NCBI GenBank assembly: GCA_902762795.1
Contig: CACWPM010000031.1
Coordinates: 1 to 34,751 of the forward strand
DNA: 34,751 bases
Origin: Fibrobacter succinogenes
GTDB lineage: Bacteria; Fibrobacterota; Fibrobacteria; Fibrobacterales; Fibrobacteraceae
Direction: 5' to 3'
The translations under genes and the position numbers were made by a program. Below are positions 6,574 through 16,106 of the stretch, piece by piece. Below the pieces are notes generated by a model that searched no databases, had not been told where the DNA came from, and saw only the letters and a program-made list of their open reading frames with translations. Positions within the stretch are counted from its first letter, which is position 1; the number at the start of each line of letters is the position of its first letter.

Positions 6574-8901
6574 ATGGGATTCAAAAAAGTTTTTCTCGCA
6601 TGCAGCCTTTCCGCTGCCTGCACCGCATTCGCCGCCCCGTATGAAGCCGAAAACGCAGACATCACCAAAGACGCAGCAGTCGCCACGAGCACAGCAGCTT
6701 CGGGCGGTAAGTATGTCAAGATGAATGGCGGCGACATCACTTTTTCAAAGGTGACCGTAGAAAAAGCAGGCAAGTACACCATCGTGCTCCATTACATGAA
6801 CAATTACGGCGGGTCCAAGATCAACAACGTCGAAGCCGGCGGAGCCTCCTCTGCCGTGACGTTCGACGTGACCGACAAGGGCAAATTTGCTGACGTCGAA
6901 ACCGTCATGAACCTCGCCGCCGGAGAGAACACCATCGCCATCACCAATAGCTGGGGCTGGATTGACCTGGATTACATCGAAATCAAGGAATATCAGGCCA
7001 AGGCGTTCAATCTCTGCAACGCTCCCGTGACCAAGAACGCGACCCCCGCCGCGAAAAAACTTTACAACTTCCTCGTCAACAACTTCGGCAAAAAGACCAT
7101 CTCCGGCGTGATGACCGGCAACATGGACGCCTATACCGCAGGCGACTTCACCACGCACGAAGACGTCCAAGCCGTATTCAAGGCCGGCGGCAAGTACCCC
7201 GCACTCATCGGCACGGACCTCATGAACGCCACAGGCGCCAACAAGAACGACGGCTGGTTCCAGGGATACACCGAAAAGGCCATCAACGTTGCAAAGACCA
7301 CCTGGAAAAAGGGCGGCATTCCGGCATTCACATGGCACTGGCGCCCCGGTGACGAAGCGGAATTCTATACAAAAGCAGCAAATCGCGACGGCTCCACCGA
7401 TTTCGATTTCACCGAAGCATTCATCACAGGGACCACAACCTGGGATACACTCTCTACAGCCTACAAGGCCATTGTCGCAGACATCGATCTCGTCTCCAAT
7501 ATTTTCCTCGACCTCCAGAAAGAAGGCGTCGCCGCCATTTTCCGCCCGCTTCACGAATCCGCCGGTAACTGGTTCTGGTGGAGCTCTCACACAGGCAAGC
7601 AATTTGCAGCCCTCTACCAGTTGCTCTACGAACGCATGGTGTTCAAGAACGGAGTGAACAACCTCATTTGGGACTTCAACCCGAAGGACGCAGCAGCAAC
7701 GTCCTGGACGCCGGGCGAAACCTACTACGACATATTGAGCGTGGACATTTACAACGCCGCAAACGACCACCAGAGCAACAGCGCAGCCTTCATCGATCTC
7801 ACGAACAAGGCAGGAACCAACAAAATTATTTCACTCAGCGAAAACGGCCCCATTCCAGACGTTGACAAAATGTACGAAGACGGCGCTACATGGAGCTGGT
7901 GGATGCCGTGGTACGAATCCTGGTCTTCAGGTTACGTGAGCCAAACGGCTGCCGACGTGTGGACAAAAAACCTCTCCGACGAACGCATCATCACCCTCGA
8001 TGAAATGCCGGGCTGGGACAACTACAACGAAGCCGCAAACGCAACCAACACTTGCCCGACTTCCACTCAAAACGCGAAGTTCGGAGCAGACACCGCCAAG
8101 GCCAACGCCGAAAACGTGGACCTCCTCATGGGAGTCACGTTCAAGGCTTTCAACGACAGCGGCGCCAACATCGAATTCCAGAAAATTCCCGACCTGACCG
8201 GCGCCAAAAGCATCACCATCGAAATCGAGAACAAGGGCTCCGGCGGCGAAAACAACGGCATCTGGGTCGGTCTCGCCTTCGTCCGCGACGGTTCGAAGGA
8301 CAAGGAATGGACCTGGGAACAATCCGCTTCTGACGGCTGCTGGCTCAACGACGGCGCCAAGGGCACTTGCGAATTCGACATCACGAGTTACACCGATGCT
8401 GGCGGCAACGAAAAGCCGATGGACTTGAACAACCTCTTCTCCGTCACGTTGATCGTGGGCGGCGCCGCGGGTTTCAACGGCCTCGTGCTCTTCGACAACA
8501 TGGTCACCGATAACGGCAAAGTCATCAGCGGTTTCAACAAGAAATCAGAATTGTTCAAGACCGCCGACCAAAGCAAGGCCCACGTCACAAGCATAGAGCT
8601 CTATAACAAGGACGGCACACCGGCAACAGCTGCGCTCAAGCCCTTTGCCACCACAAGAAACGCTAGTTTGATAGTAAACGGTCGCAACATATCGTTCCAT
8701 ACAAACGCCTCCGGTTTTGCAAGCATCGACGTGTTCAACATGATCGGCAAGCGCATCGCCGCGCTCCACCGTGGAAACCTAAACGCAGGCGACCACACGT
8801 TCAGTCTCCAGAACCTTACTAAGGGTCAGTACATTATCCGCGTCAAAGGCGTAGGAATCGGGGCCGGAAGCGCCGCTACCCAGAAGGTTATCATCAAATA
8901 G
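6574..8901 (+). CDS. Secreted beta-mannanase: CBM35 - GH26 - carbohydrate-binding-like domain - C-terminal sorting-like domain
   Basis: Extracellular or surface enzyme of 775 aa. Signal peptide 1-20 (ending TAFA); CBM35 about 21-140 (YEAENA start, GGKYVKM, SWGWIDLDYIEI end); GH26 catalytic domain about 150-490. The acid/base is E328 in RPLHE, followed by the GNWFWW aromatic strip; the nucleophile is E423 in LSENG. GH26 enzymes are mostly endo-beta-1,4-mannanases with retaining chemistry. A second beta-sandwich domain (about 505-660, WTWEQSASDGCW core) has a counterpart in the neighbouring GH5 protein and probably binds carbohydrate. The last 80 residues (VDVFNMIGK-type core, KGQYIIRVKG, final KVIIK) resemble the type IX-like C-terminal domains common on Fibrobacter secreted enzymes. 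Mannan is the most likely substrate; other beta-glycans are possible. Confidence 0.9.
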   Translation: MGFKKVFLACSLSAACTAFAAPYEAENADITKDAAVATSTAASGGKYVKMNGGDITFSKVTVEKAGKYTIVLHYMNNYGGSKINNVEAGGASSAVTFDVTDKGKFADVETVMNLAAGENTIAITNSWGWIDLDYIEIKEYQAKAFNLCNAPVTKNATPAAKKLYNFLVNNFGKKTISGVMTGNMDAYTAGDFTTHEDVQAVFKAGGKYPALIGTDLMNATGANKNDGWFQGYTEKAINVAKTTWKKGGIPAFTWHWRPGDEAEFYTKAANRDGSTDFDFTEAFITGTTTWDTLSTAYKAIVADIDLVSNIFLDLQKEGVAAIFRPLHESAGNWFWWSSHTGKQFAALYQLLYERMVFKNGVNNLIWDFNPKDAAATSWTPGETYYDILSVDIYNAANDHQSNSAAFIDLTNKAGTNKIISLSENGPIPDVDKMYEDGATWSWWMPWYESWSSGYVSQTAADVWTKNLSDERIITLDEMPGWDNYNEAANATNTCPTSTQNAKFGADTAKANAENVDLLMGVTFKAFNDSGANIEFQKIPDLTGAKSITIEIENKGSGGENNGIWVGLAFVRDGSKDKEWTWEQSASDGCWLNDGAKGTCEFDITSYTDAGGNEKPMDLNNLFSVTLIVGGAAGFNGLVLFDNMVTDNGKVISGFNKKSELFKTADQSKAHVTSIELYNKDGTPATAALKPFATTRNASLIVNGRNISFHTNASGFASIDVFNMIGKRIAALHRGNLNAGDHTFSLQNLTKGQYIIRVKGVGIGAGSAATQKVIIK

Positions 8902-8927
8902 ATTCTAACACATAAAGCTAAATACCC

Positions 8928-8956
8928 AAAGGTGACCGTGCAAGCGGTCACCTTTT
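8928..8956 (+). terminator. Terminator of the first GH26 gene
   Basis: Perfect 11-bp stem AAAGGTGACCG / CGGTCACCTTT with a 6-nt loop and trailing T residues, 27 nt after the stop codon. Confidence 0.85.
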
Positions 8957-9050
8957 CCGTTTTCATGTGCACTTCATCACATCACGCCCCGCCAGGTCAC
9001 CGAAACACCTTATAATCCCGTGAAAAATTTGCACTCCATCACCCCTAATA

Positions 9051-9078
9051 TTGACATCGTTTTTTACGAGAATATCTT
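9051..9078 (+). promoter_or_regulatory. Candidate promoter of the GH5 gene
   Basis: TTGACA (9051-9056), a 16-nt spacer and TATCTT (9073-9078). The predicted start is near 9085, leaving an unusually long leader of about 145 nt before the ATG at 9231. I see no known riboswitch in that leader. Confidence 0.5.
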
Positions 9079-9230
9079 TATTTAGGCGCTTGCAGCCCTT
9101 TTCCCGAGGGGATATTCAAGTGTGGACATTTCAGAATTTTTTGTCCACAGGCAAAGCTCCTCAATTTACTGTTTTAAAGGGATTTTTATTTATTTTAAGG
9201 CAAAAAAAGCTTGTGAAAACGGAGTATTCA

Positions 9231-11117
9231 ATGAACATAGCCAAGACATTAATCGCCGCATCACTTCTCGGAACAGCCGCATTTGCAGCGCCGGGCCTCA
9301 CGGTGAACGGCACGGACTTGCAATACAACGGAAAGAAGATTTTCTTCTCGGGCACAAATCTCGCCTGGAGCGACTACAACTCCGATGTGGGAGCAAGCCC
9401 GCTCGACGAAAACGCTTGGCGCAAGGCAGTCGAGGGCACGCGTGCCGCTGGTGGCAACGCTATCCGCTGGTGGCTTTTCAACAACATGAGCCAAAGCCCG
9501 ACGATTGATGAAACGACGCACCTGGTTACAGGTCCCAAGGAAAATACCATCGCCAACATGAAGAAGGCTTTGGACATTGCCGAAGAATATGGCGTGATGG
9601 TTTCGATGTGCCTCTTTAGCCACAACCTGATGGAACCGGGCCAGTGGGGGCTCTACAACGAGAAGCTCGATATCACGGCAAACGAATTGCTATTCGAAGA
9701 CGAGGGCACCAAGGCTTTTATTGACAAAGTACTCATCCCGGTCGTCAAAGAAATCGGCAACCACAAAGCGCTCATGACATGGGAAGTCTTTAACGAACCC
9801 GAAGGCATGACAAGCGAATGCAGCGGCTGGACTACGAAAAAAATGTCGCTTGCCAAAATCCAGAAATTCACAAACAAAGTCGCAGCAGCAATCCACACGA
9901 CAAATCCGGAGTTGCTCGTTTCGACAGGTAGCGTAAACATCAAGTATCAAAAACACTGGAACGACGCAGCGCTCATCGAAGCGGGTGGCGAAGCCAAGGG
10001 TACACTGGACTTTTTCCAGACGCACTATTATCCGTACTATCAAGACGACAATATCAGCCCGTTCGTAAACACAGCCGCACAGATGGCAACAAAGTTTAGT
10101 TACGACAACAAGCCGATGATCATTGGTGAATTCCCGGCGAGCGGATGGGCCGGCGATACATACCGTTCAAGTTTCGCCGCCAAGACGCAAATCACCACGG
10201 AAGAATGCTACCGCAAGGCTTTCGATGGCGGATACGCAGGCGCCCTTGCATGGCAATACATCGGCGACAAGACAGAATCACAGTTTGGCGGATACAGCTA
10301 CACGATTGACCCGGCTCTCGACGCCATGAAGAAACTCGCTGCGACAGAAGAAGCTAGCATCAAGATCAAGGACGTGACCATTGAAGGTGGCAACGGCGGA
10401 AACGGTATGATGGCAGTGACCTACGGCGCCGACAACGCACAGGTGGAATACCAGAACAAGGGTGGCTGGGATCTCTCGGGAGCGACAACGCTTACGTGGA
10501 CCGCCAAAAATAACGGCGCATCCGATGCAGACCTTTATCTTATCTTCAAACTCACCGATGCATGGACCTGGACTGAAACGGACGGAAGCTGCAAAGTTCC
10601 GACAGGCGAAAAGGTCACCTGTTCCATCGACATCTCCAGCTTTGCCGACCGCAACAAGACTCTCAGCATCACGTTCGCAAACTACGCCGCAGGCTACACA
10701 GGCACCGTGATTTACGACGACATCAAAGCCGGTTCAACAACATTGTTCGATTTCAACCAAGATAAGTACGATGCTTTTAAACGCGGTTACGAAAACACAG
10801 AAGAGATGATTCCTGAAATCAAGATTGTGTTTGACGAGAACTACGTCTACGGGAAAACAACGTTGAACAAGAGCAGAATGGCCGCGGCATCAAAATTCAT
10901 CATTTCCGGCAATAAGATTATGCTCGATACAAAAGCTCAAGGGCATGTCAGCGTTGACGTTTTCGGCATGAACGGTAGAATAGTGGCAACGCTCTTCAGC
11001 GGAAAACTAGGAGCAGGCCATTACATGTTCAGTCTCGAAGATATGCCGAAAGGCCAGTATATCGTGCGCATGAAGGGGGCTGGCATCACGACCACGCAGC
11101 CCGTGATTATCAAATAA
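9231..11117 (+). CDS. Secreted GH5 endo-glycanase, probable beta-mannanase, with C-terminal binding and sorting-like domains
   Basis: The start at 9231 follows GGAG by 6 nt and gives signal peptide MNIAKTLIAASLLGTAAFA, for a 628-aa product. A longer reading from a TTG at 9051 lacks support. GH5 (beta/alpha)8 barrel, residues about 21-355: the family arginine region GGNAIRWW (74-81), acid/base E189 in WEVFNEP, HYYPYY (265-270) and nucleophile E300 in IIGEFPASG. The sequence type resembles mannanase subfamilies, but cellulase or other activity cannot be excluded. It is followed by a beta-sandwich module (about 370-520, WTWTETDGSC core) related to the one in the GH26 protein upstream, and a C-terminal domain ending KGQYIVRMKG...PVIIK. 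The last codons and the first bases after the stop also match the upstream GH26 gene, pointing to module exchange. Confidence 0.88.
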   Translation: MNIAKTLIAASLLGTAAFAAPGLTVNGTDLQYNGKKIFFSGTNLAWSDYNSDVGASPLDENAWRKAVEGTRAAGGNAIRWWLFNNMSQSPTIDETTHLVTGPKENTIANMKKALDIAEEYGVMVSMCLFSHNLMEPGQWGLYNEKLDITANELLFEDEGTKAFIDKVLIPVVKEIGNHKALMTWEVFNEPEGMTSECSGWTTKKMSLAKIQKFTNKVAAAIHTTNPELLVSTGSVNIKYQKHWNDAALIEAGGEAKGTLDFFQTHYYPYYQDDNISPFVNTAAQMATKFSYDNKPMIIGEFPASGWAGDTYRSSFAAKTQITTEECYRKAFDGGYAGALAWQYIGDKTESQFGGYSYTIDPALDAMKKLAATEEASIKIKDVTIEGGNGGNGMMAVTYGADNAQVEYQNKGGWDLSGATTLTWTAKNNGASDADLYLIFKLTDAWTWTETDGSCKVPTGEKVTCSIDISSFADRNKTLSITFANYAAGYTGTVIYDDIKAGSTTLFDFNQDKYDAFKRGYENTEEMIPEIKIVFDENYVYGKTTLNKSRMAAASKFIISGNKIMLDTKAQGHVSVDVFGMNGRIVATLFSGKLGAGHYMFSLEDMPKGQYIVRMKGAGITTTQPVIIK

Positions 11118-11137
11118 ATTTCTAACCACAAAGCGAC

Positions 11138-11171
11138 AAGAGTCTCGGATGCACTTCGAGACTCTTTTTTA
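11138..11171 (+). terminator. Terminator of the GH5 gene
   Basis: 10-bp stem AAGAGTCTCG / CGAGACTCTT, 9-nt loop and a T tract, about 20 nt after the stop. Confidence 0.85.
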
Positions 11172-11266
11172 TAACACTAAATTCGCAATACGACATAAAG
11201 ATTACAGCGACAAAAAACTTTGATTTTAAAGCACAAGAATATAAATTTATCCTATAGGATTATGGA

Positions 11267-13078
11267 ATGTTTATGAAGATTTTTAACTACACCGATTATG
11301 CTGCCGTAACAGCGATTGCGGCATTTGCAACCACGGCGTTTGCCGCCGGCACTCCCATCCGCATCGAAGCCGAAGACGCCGTCCTCGCCGATGACCACAA
11401 AGTAGTCGTGACCGAAGACGCGAAAGCTTCAGGCGGAAAATTTGTTCAAATGAAAGACGGGGATCTTGAATTCAAGGTAACCGTCCCGACGGCAGGCTAT
11501 TACACGCTCTGGACGCATTACCAACTGCCAACAGAATCGGGAAGCAAGATCCAGAACTTGACAGTGAACGATGTATCCGCCGGACAAATTTCATTCGGCA
11601 CATCCGATGATTTCAAAACAATCAAGGGCGCAGGCAAAATCAAGCTCACCGCAGGCGAAAACAAGATTGGTATCGTCCACAGTTGGGGTTGGGTCAATCT
11701 CGACTACATTGAACTCACGGAATACGAAGCAAGCCCGTGGAATTTACCCATGAATCCCGTCACACCGGAACCGACCGAAAGTGCGCAAAAACTTTACAAC
11801 TTCTTGTTCAACAATTTCGGCAAGCACGTGATTAGCGGTGTCATGACGGAACGCCCGTTCGAAAACGACGGTCAATACACCCCACAAAATTACAATACGC
11901 AAACCGAACTCAGCTACATCAACAAGGCAAGTGGTAAAAACGTAGTTCTCGTGGGCTTTGACTTTTTGCACACCACCGGCAAGAACTCCGAAGAACAGTG
12001 GTATCAGGGATACACGCACGCGTCTCTCGAAATGGCAAAGACCGTCTGGCAAGCAGGCGGCATCCCGGCATTCAACTGGCATTGGAAAGATCCTACAAAA
12101 AAAATCGAAGCATTCTACACACAGTCAGGTAACAGCACGAGCTATACCGAGTTCAGCATAAACAAGGCGTACGACGAGGCGACCGGCAAGTGGAAAACCG
12201 ATAGCGATGCCTACAAGGCCATCGTTCGAGACATGGAAATCGTGGCAGACTCGCTGTCGAGATTACAAAAAGAAGGCGTTGCCCTCATTTGGCGCCCGCT
12301 CCATGAAGCTAGCGGCAAGTGGTTCTGGTGGGGAACCGACGGCGCAAAGCCGTGCGTCGCATTGTACAAGCTCATGTTCGATGTTTTCGTAAACCAAAAA
12401 GGGCTCCACAATTTAATTTGGGTGTGGACGACCGACGAAGCGACTGACGCCCTTGACTGGTATCCGGGCGATGAATACGTGGATATCGTGGGCCGCGACT
12501 ACTATTACTACCCGCGCGAATCCAACCACTCTAGCCTTGTCGGGAGTTTCGAAACCGTCAAGGAAATGTTCGGTGGCAGAAAGATTGTGACGCTCAGCGA
12601 AAACGGTTCCGTGCCCTACCCCGACGAAATGAAAGAAGACGGCGCAAACTGGAGCTGGTTCATGCCCTGGTACGGCGATTACGCGATGGAAGGCTGGGCA
12701 AACGACAACAATGCCGAAAGTTGGAAAAAGGTGATGAACAACGAATACACCCTGACACTCGAAGACATGCCGGGCTGGGACAAGTACGAAATCACGCCCC
12801 CGCCAACGACAAGAATCAAGGGACGGTCACCTGCCGAAAAGCCCTCTGCAAGTTTGTCTGTCATCGGTAAAAATCTGCACATCAACATTCCGAACGCAAC
12901 TGGAGCGAACGCAACAACAAGAGTCTCGCTCCACGACATACAAGGTCATCAAGTGATGAATCGCACAATTACCGCATCAAACATCATCATCAGCCTGAAA
13001 AATTTTGTTTCTGGACCGTACATCGTAAAAATCAAGGGTCAAAATTTTACACATACCTCAAGAATTTATGTCAAATAG
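11267..13078 (+). CDS. Secreted beta-mannanase: CBM35 - GH26 - short C-terminal domain
   Basis: A 603-aa paralogue of the GH26 enzyme at 6574 with the same order of first modules: signal peptide 1-26 (ending TTAFA), CBM35 about 30-153 (IRIEAEDAVL start, SWGWVNLDYIEL end), GH26 about 165-520. The acid/base is E347 in RPLHE with the following KWFWWG; the nucleophile is E445 in LSENG. It lacks the extra beta-sandwich module of its paralogue and keeps only a C-terminal sorting-like domain of about 70 residues that ends in RIYVK. An ATG two codons downstream is an alternative start; AGGA lies 7 nt before the first ATG. The pair of GH26 paralogues flanking a GH5 gene suggests local duplication and division of labour on mannan. 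Confidence 0.9.
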   Translation: MFMKIFNYTDYAAVTAIAAFATTAFAAGTPIRIEAEDAVLADDHKVVVTEDAKASGGKFVQMKDGDLEFKVTVPTAGYYTLWTHYQLPTESGSKIQNLTVNDVSAGQISFGTSDDFKTIKGAGKIKLTAGENKIGIVHSWGWVNLDYIELTEYEASPWNLPMNPVTPEPTESAQKLYNFLFNNFGKHVISGVMTERPFENDGQYTPQNYNTQTELSYINKASGKNVVLVGFDFLHTTGKNSEEQWYQGYTHASLEMAKTVWQAGGIPAFNWHWKDPTKKIEAFYTQSGNSTSYTEFSINKAYDEATGKWKTDSDAYKAIVRDMEIVADSLSRLQKEGVALIWRPLHEASGKWFWWGTDGAKPCVALYKLMFDVFVNQKGLHNLIWVWTTDEATDALDWYPGDEYVDIVGRDYYYYPRESNHSSLVGSFETVKEMFGGRKIVTLSENGSVPYPDEMKEDGANWSWFMPWYGDYAMEGWANDNNAESWKKVMNNEYTLTLEDMPGWDKYEITPPPTTRIKGRSPAEKPSASLSVIGKNLHINIPNATGANATTRVSLHDIQGHQVMNRTITASNIIISLKNFVSGPYIVKIKGQNFTHTSRIYVK

Positions 13079-13120
13079 ATAAGACACGCCTAAAATAACG
13101 TGCGCTACAACATGTATTTT

Positions 13121-13150
13121 AAAAAAAAGGTTCATTTTTGAACCTTTTTT
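13121..13150 (+). terminator. Terminator of the second GH26 gene
   Basis: Perfect 11-bp stem AAAAAAGGTTC / GAACCTTTTTT with a 6-nt loop. The -10-like hexamer of the next gene starts 2 nt after it, so the two transcription units abut. Confidence 0.85.
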
Positions 13151-13151
13151 C

Positions 13152-13157
13152 TATTTT
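13152..13157 (+). promoter_or_regulatory. -10-like hexamer of the GH57 operon, leaderless spacing
   Basis: TATTTT lies exactly 7 nt before the ATG at 13165 and directly behind the terminator of the gene upstream. No Shine-Dalgarno is present. Confidence 0.5.
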
Positions 13158-13164
13158 TGTTAGC

Positions 13165-15585
13165 ATGACCGAAAAGAATCCCCTTTACTTTACCATTCAC
13201 GGACACTTTTATCAACCTCCTCGCGAGAACCCCTGGACCGGAGTCATTGAAAACCAGCCCAGCGCACGCCCGTTCCACGACTGGAACGACAGAATAGCAA
13301 GCGAGTGTTACAGCCCGAACTCCGCTAGCCGTATTTTAAATTCCAAAGGCAAAATTGTCGATATTGTCAACAACTACGATTTTATGAGCTTCAACATCGG
13401 CCCGACCCTCATGGGTTGGATCCGTTCCAACACGCCCGACACATACAAGCGTATTCAGGAAGCCGACAAACGCAGCCAAGAACGCATGAACGGGCACGGT
13501 AACGCCATTGCTCAAGTCTATAACCACATCATCATGCCGCTCGCAAGCGAGCAGGACAAGCGCACCCAAATCCGCTGGGGCATCGAAGACTTCAAGTTCC
13601 ATTTCGGTCGCATGCCCGAAGCCATGTGGCTTGCCGAAACCGCCATCAATTTTGAAACAGTCGTCGAACTCATCAAGGCAGGCATCAAGTTCACCATTCT
13701 CTCGCCCACACAAGCAGACAAGTTCCGCAAGCTTGGCGAAAAGAAATGGACCGATTGCAGCCACACCGACATCGACACAACGCGCCCGTACCGCATCTAC
13801 CCGCGCGACAAAGAAGGCAACCTCGTCTGTGACGGTTATCTCGACGTGTTCTTCTACAACCCATGGCTCTCTAGCGCTGTAGGTTTCGAGCACTTGCTCC
13901 GCGATGCAGGCACATTCGGACACCGCATCCAGAGCGCCTGGGATTCGAACCGCAGCGATCCTCAACTCGTAAGCATCGGCACCGATGGCGAATCTTACGG
14001 TCACCATGAACCGTTTGGCGACATGTGCGCCGCGTGGCTTTACAACAAGTTTGCCCAGCAGAACAACATGGTCCCCGTCAACTACGGTTGGTTCCTCGAA
14101 AAATTCCCGCCCAAGCACGAAGTCGAACTCAAGAATTTCTATGGCGAAGGATGCGCCTGGAGTTGTGCCCACGGTGTCGGTCGCTGGTACAGAGACTGCG
14201 GCTGCTCCACCGGCGGTGGCCCCGACTGGAACCAGAAATGGAGAGGCCCGCTCCGCGATGCATTCAACCACCTGAAAGAAGTAGCAGACAATATTTTCGT
14301 CCGCGAATTCGAAAAGATTTCGAAAATTGATCCGTGGGAAGCGCGCAACAATTACATCCAAGTTCTTGTAGCGCCCGAAGACGAATCCCGCAAGGAAAAA
14401 TACCTCCAGGAAACGCTCAAGGAACCCGACAATCAAGAAATCCGCGCCAAGGCTATTCGGCTTCTCGAAATACAGAAGTTCTGCCTTTTCAGTTTCACTA
14501 GCTGCGGTTGGTTTTTCAACGACATCGAAGGTCTTGAACCGGTACAGAACATGCGTTACGCCCTCCGCGCGATGCAGCTCTTAAAGCCGTTCCTCCCCAT
14601 GGGAGATAACCTCAAGAGCGAAATTCTCTACATCCTCGCACGAGCCACGAGTAACGAGCACAAGTGGAACGGCGCCGAAGTTTTCACGAAGTACGCCGAA
14701 GAAAACGTACCGTCCGTCATCAAGCAGATGGCAGAACGCGCAGCAATTTACCACCTCGAACTCGAAGACGATTACCTTAACAAGGATACCCGCATCACGG
14801 CAACGAAGATTGCGTCCCGCCGCCGCCAAACACTGGTGAGAACGTCTTACGAAGATCAAGATCTTGGCGAATCCTGCGTAACCACGAACTTGGTCGTCAC
14901 AGACCAGCTGAGCCGCGTGAATATCGTCGTCGCGATGGGCGAAGAAAAGGAAAGTGGCCTCACGTTTGTTGAAAATTCGAACATGACGACGGAACAGCTC
15001 CACGAGCTCTACCCGACAGCATACGTTGTCCGCATGAGCAATCTCGCGAGCGATTCTCTCAAGCGCATCAACCAGCTTTCGACGCAGATGCACCTCGAGA
15101 ACATCACAAAGTCGTTCTCCGGCTTTGCGCTGAACCATGGCATTTCCATCGACAGCCTTGCCGACCCGGACCACACTCTGCCGGATACCATGCGCAAGAT
15201 CCTCACCGTGGAAATCAATGCCCGAATTCACCATGCGGCACTCCAGCTTTTGAACGAGCACAACAAGGCCATCATCGATGAAATCAAGGAACTCATCACC
15301 GAAGCAACAGCACTGAACACAAAGTACAGTTTCGGTGGGCTCGGTCACATGTTTTTCCACAAACTTACATTGCTCATCGACGAAGTTGCAAAGAAGTACG
15401 ATGAAAAGACGCTCAACTACATCACGGACCTCATTACGGTCGCCGATTGGTTGAACCTCTATATCAACAAGACCGCTCTTGAAAACTACGTCTTTGGTTT
15501 CTACAAGGATTACAAGGCTGAACCGAAGGGAAAGTTCGCGGCCCTCAAGCCCATGTTCCTATGGTTGAATTTTGAGGTCGCTTAA
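13165..15585 (+). CDS. GH57 family glycoside hydrolase with DUF3536 region
   Basis: Cytoplasmic 806-aa protein without signal peptide. The GH57 N-terminal signature HGHFYQPPRENPW (13-24) is followed by WLAETA (155-160), whose Glu158 fits the family nucleophile, and GTDGESYGHHEPFGD (272-286), whose Asp274 fits the acid/base. A conserved Cys-rich stretch (CAWSCAHGVGRWYRDCGC) follows, and the long helical C-terminal half corresponds to DUF3536. GH57 enzymes act on alpha-1,4/1,6-glucans (amylase, branching, glucanotransferase); the role of DUF3536 members is not settled, with glycogen metabolism a reasonable guess. A start 9 codons earlier (TTG) would lie in the preceding terminator and is rejected. 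The stop overlaps the start of the next gene (TAATG), so the two are co-translated. Confidence 0.88.
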   Translation: MTEKNPLYFTIHGHFYQPPRENPWTGVIENQPSARPFHDWNDRIASECYSPNSASRILNSKGKIVDIVNNYDFMSFNIGPTLMGWIRSNTPDTYKRIQEADKRSQERMNGHGNAIAQVYNHIIMPLASEQDKRTQIRWGIEDFKFHFGRMPEAMWLAETAINFETVVELIKAGIKFTILSPTQADKFRKLGEKKWTDCSHTDIDTTRPYRIYPRDKEGNLVCDGYLDVFFYNPWLSSAVGFEHLLRDAGTFGHRIQSAWDSNRSDPQLVSIGTDGESYGHHEPFGDMCAAWLYNKFAQQNNMVPVNYGWFLEKFPPKHEVELKNFYGEGCAWSCAHGVGRWYRDCGCSTGGGPDWNQKWRGPLRDAFNHLKEVADNIFVREFEKISKIDPWEARNNYIQVLVAPEDESRKEKYLQETLKEPDNQEIRAKAIRLLEIQKFCLFSFTSCGWFFNDIEGLEPVQNMRYALRAMQLLKPFLPMGDNLKSEILYILARATSNEHKWNGAEVFTKYAEENVPSVIKQMAERAAIYHLELEDDYLNKDTRITATKIASRRRQTLVRTSYEDQDLGESCVTTNLVVTDQLSRVNIVVAMGEEKESGLTFVENSNMTTEQLHELYPTAYVVRMSNLASDSLKRINQLSTQMHLENITKSFSGFALNHGISIDSLADPDHTLPDTMRKILTVEINARIHHAALQLLNEHNKAIIDEIKELITEATALNTKYSFGGLGHMFFHKLTLLIDEVAKKYDEKTLNYITDLITVADWLNLYINKTALENYVFGFYKDYKAEPKGKFAALKPMFLWLNFEVA

Positions 15586-16106
15586 TGTATAAACTGTCAC
15601 GTGCACCGCTAATTTCGGCGCGGCAAATCGACAAGCGCCTGGAAGTACTCGCCCAAGAGTTAAAGGCGTGCAATTTTGACATTATTTTATCAGCACTCAC
15701 CGGTAGCTACATGTTCACGGCAGACATATCTCGCCGCATAGCTAGCCCCAGTTTGCAAATAGCTTTCATCAAGGCCTCAAGCTACGGCAATTCTACCGAA
15801 TCGCAAGGGAAAGTCAAAATCAGAGGACTTGAAAACATCGATATCAAGGACAAACACATTCTGATAATCGATGATATACTTGACACGGGAAACACGATGT
15901 ACACCCTCGTGCAAACCCTCGCGGAATTAAATCCCGCCTCCATCAAGACTTGTGTACTGTTGAATAAGGAATCGAGACGAACGGTTGATTGTCACGCCGA
16001 TTTCGTCGGTTTTGAAATAGAAAATAAATTTGTGGTCGGTTACGGGCTTGACTATGCAAATGAGTACCGTACCCTTCCCGAAATATGGACTCTTGAAGAA
16101 GTATGA
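15585..16106 (+). CDS. Hypoxanthine(-guanine) phosphoribosyltransferase family protein
   Basis: 173-aa type I phosphoribosyltransferase. The PRPP-binding loop is IIDDILDTGNTM (94-105), and the C-terminal FVVGYGLDYANEYRTLPEI is typical of bacterial Hpt, where it contacts the purine base. The usual Lys-Gly near the N-terminus is Thr-Gly here (ALTGSYMF, 37-44). It would salvage hypoxanthine or guanine to IMP or GMP in the cytoplasm. It starts on the last base of the GH57 stop codon and its own stop overlaps the next start by 4 nt (ATGA), so it sits in the middle of a coupled three-gene operon. Confidence 0.88.
   Translation: MYKLSRAPLISARQIDKRLEVLAQELKACNFDIILSALTGSYMFTADISRRIASPSLQIAFIKASSYGNSTESQGKVKIRGLENIDIKDKHILIIDDILDTGNTMYTLVQTLAELNPASIKTCVLLNKESRRTVDCHADFVGFEIENKFVVGYGLDYANEYRTLPEIWTLEEV

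Noticed and set aside
6745-7770. Long minus-strand open frame opposite the first GH26 gene
   Set aside because: Mirror frame of a strongly biased gene. The product is Val/Gly/Cys-rich with no domain, start signal or promoter.
9051-9230. Upstream TTG start for the GH5 gene
   Set aside because: The signal peptide and the GGAG site start at 9231. The TTG belongs to a TTGACA promoter candidate.
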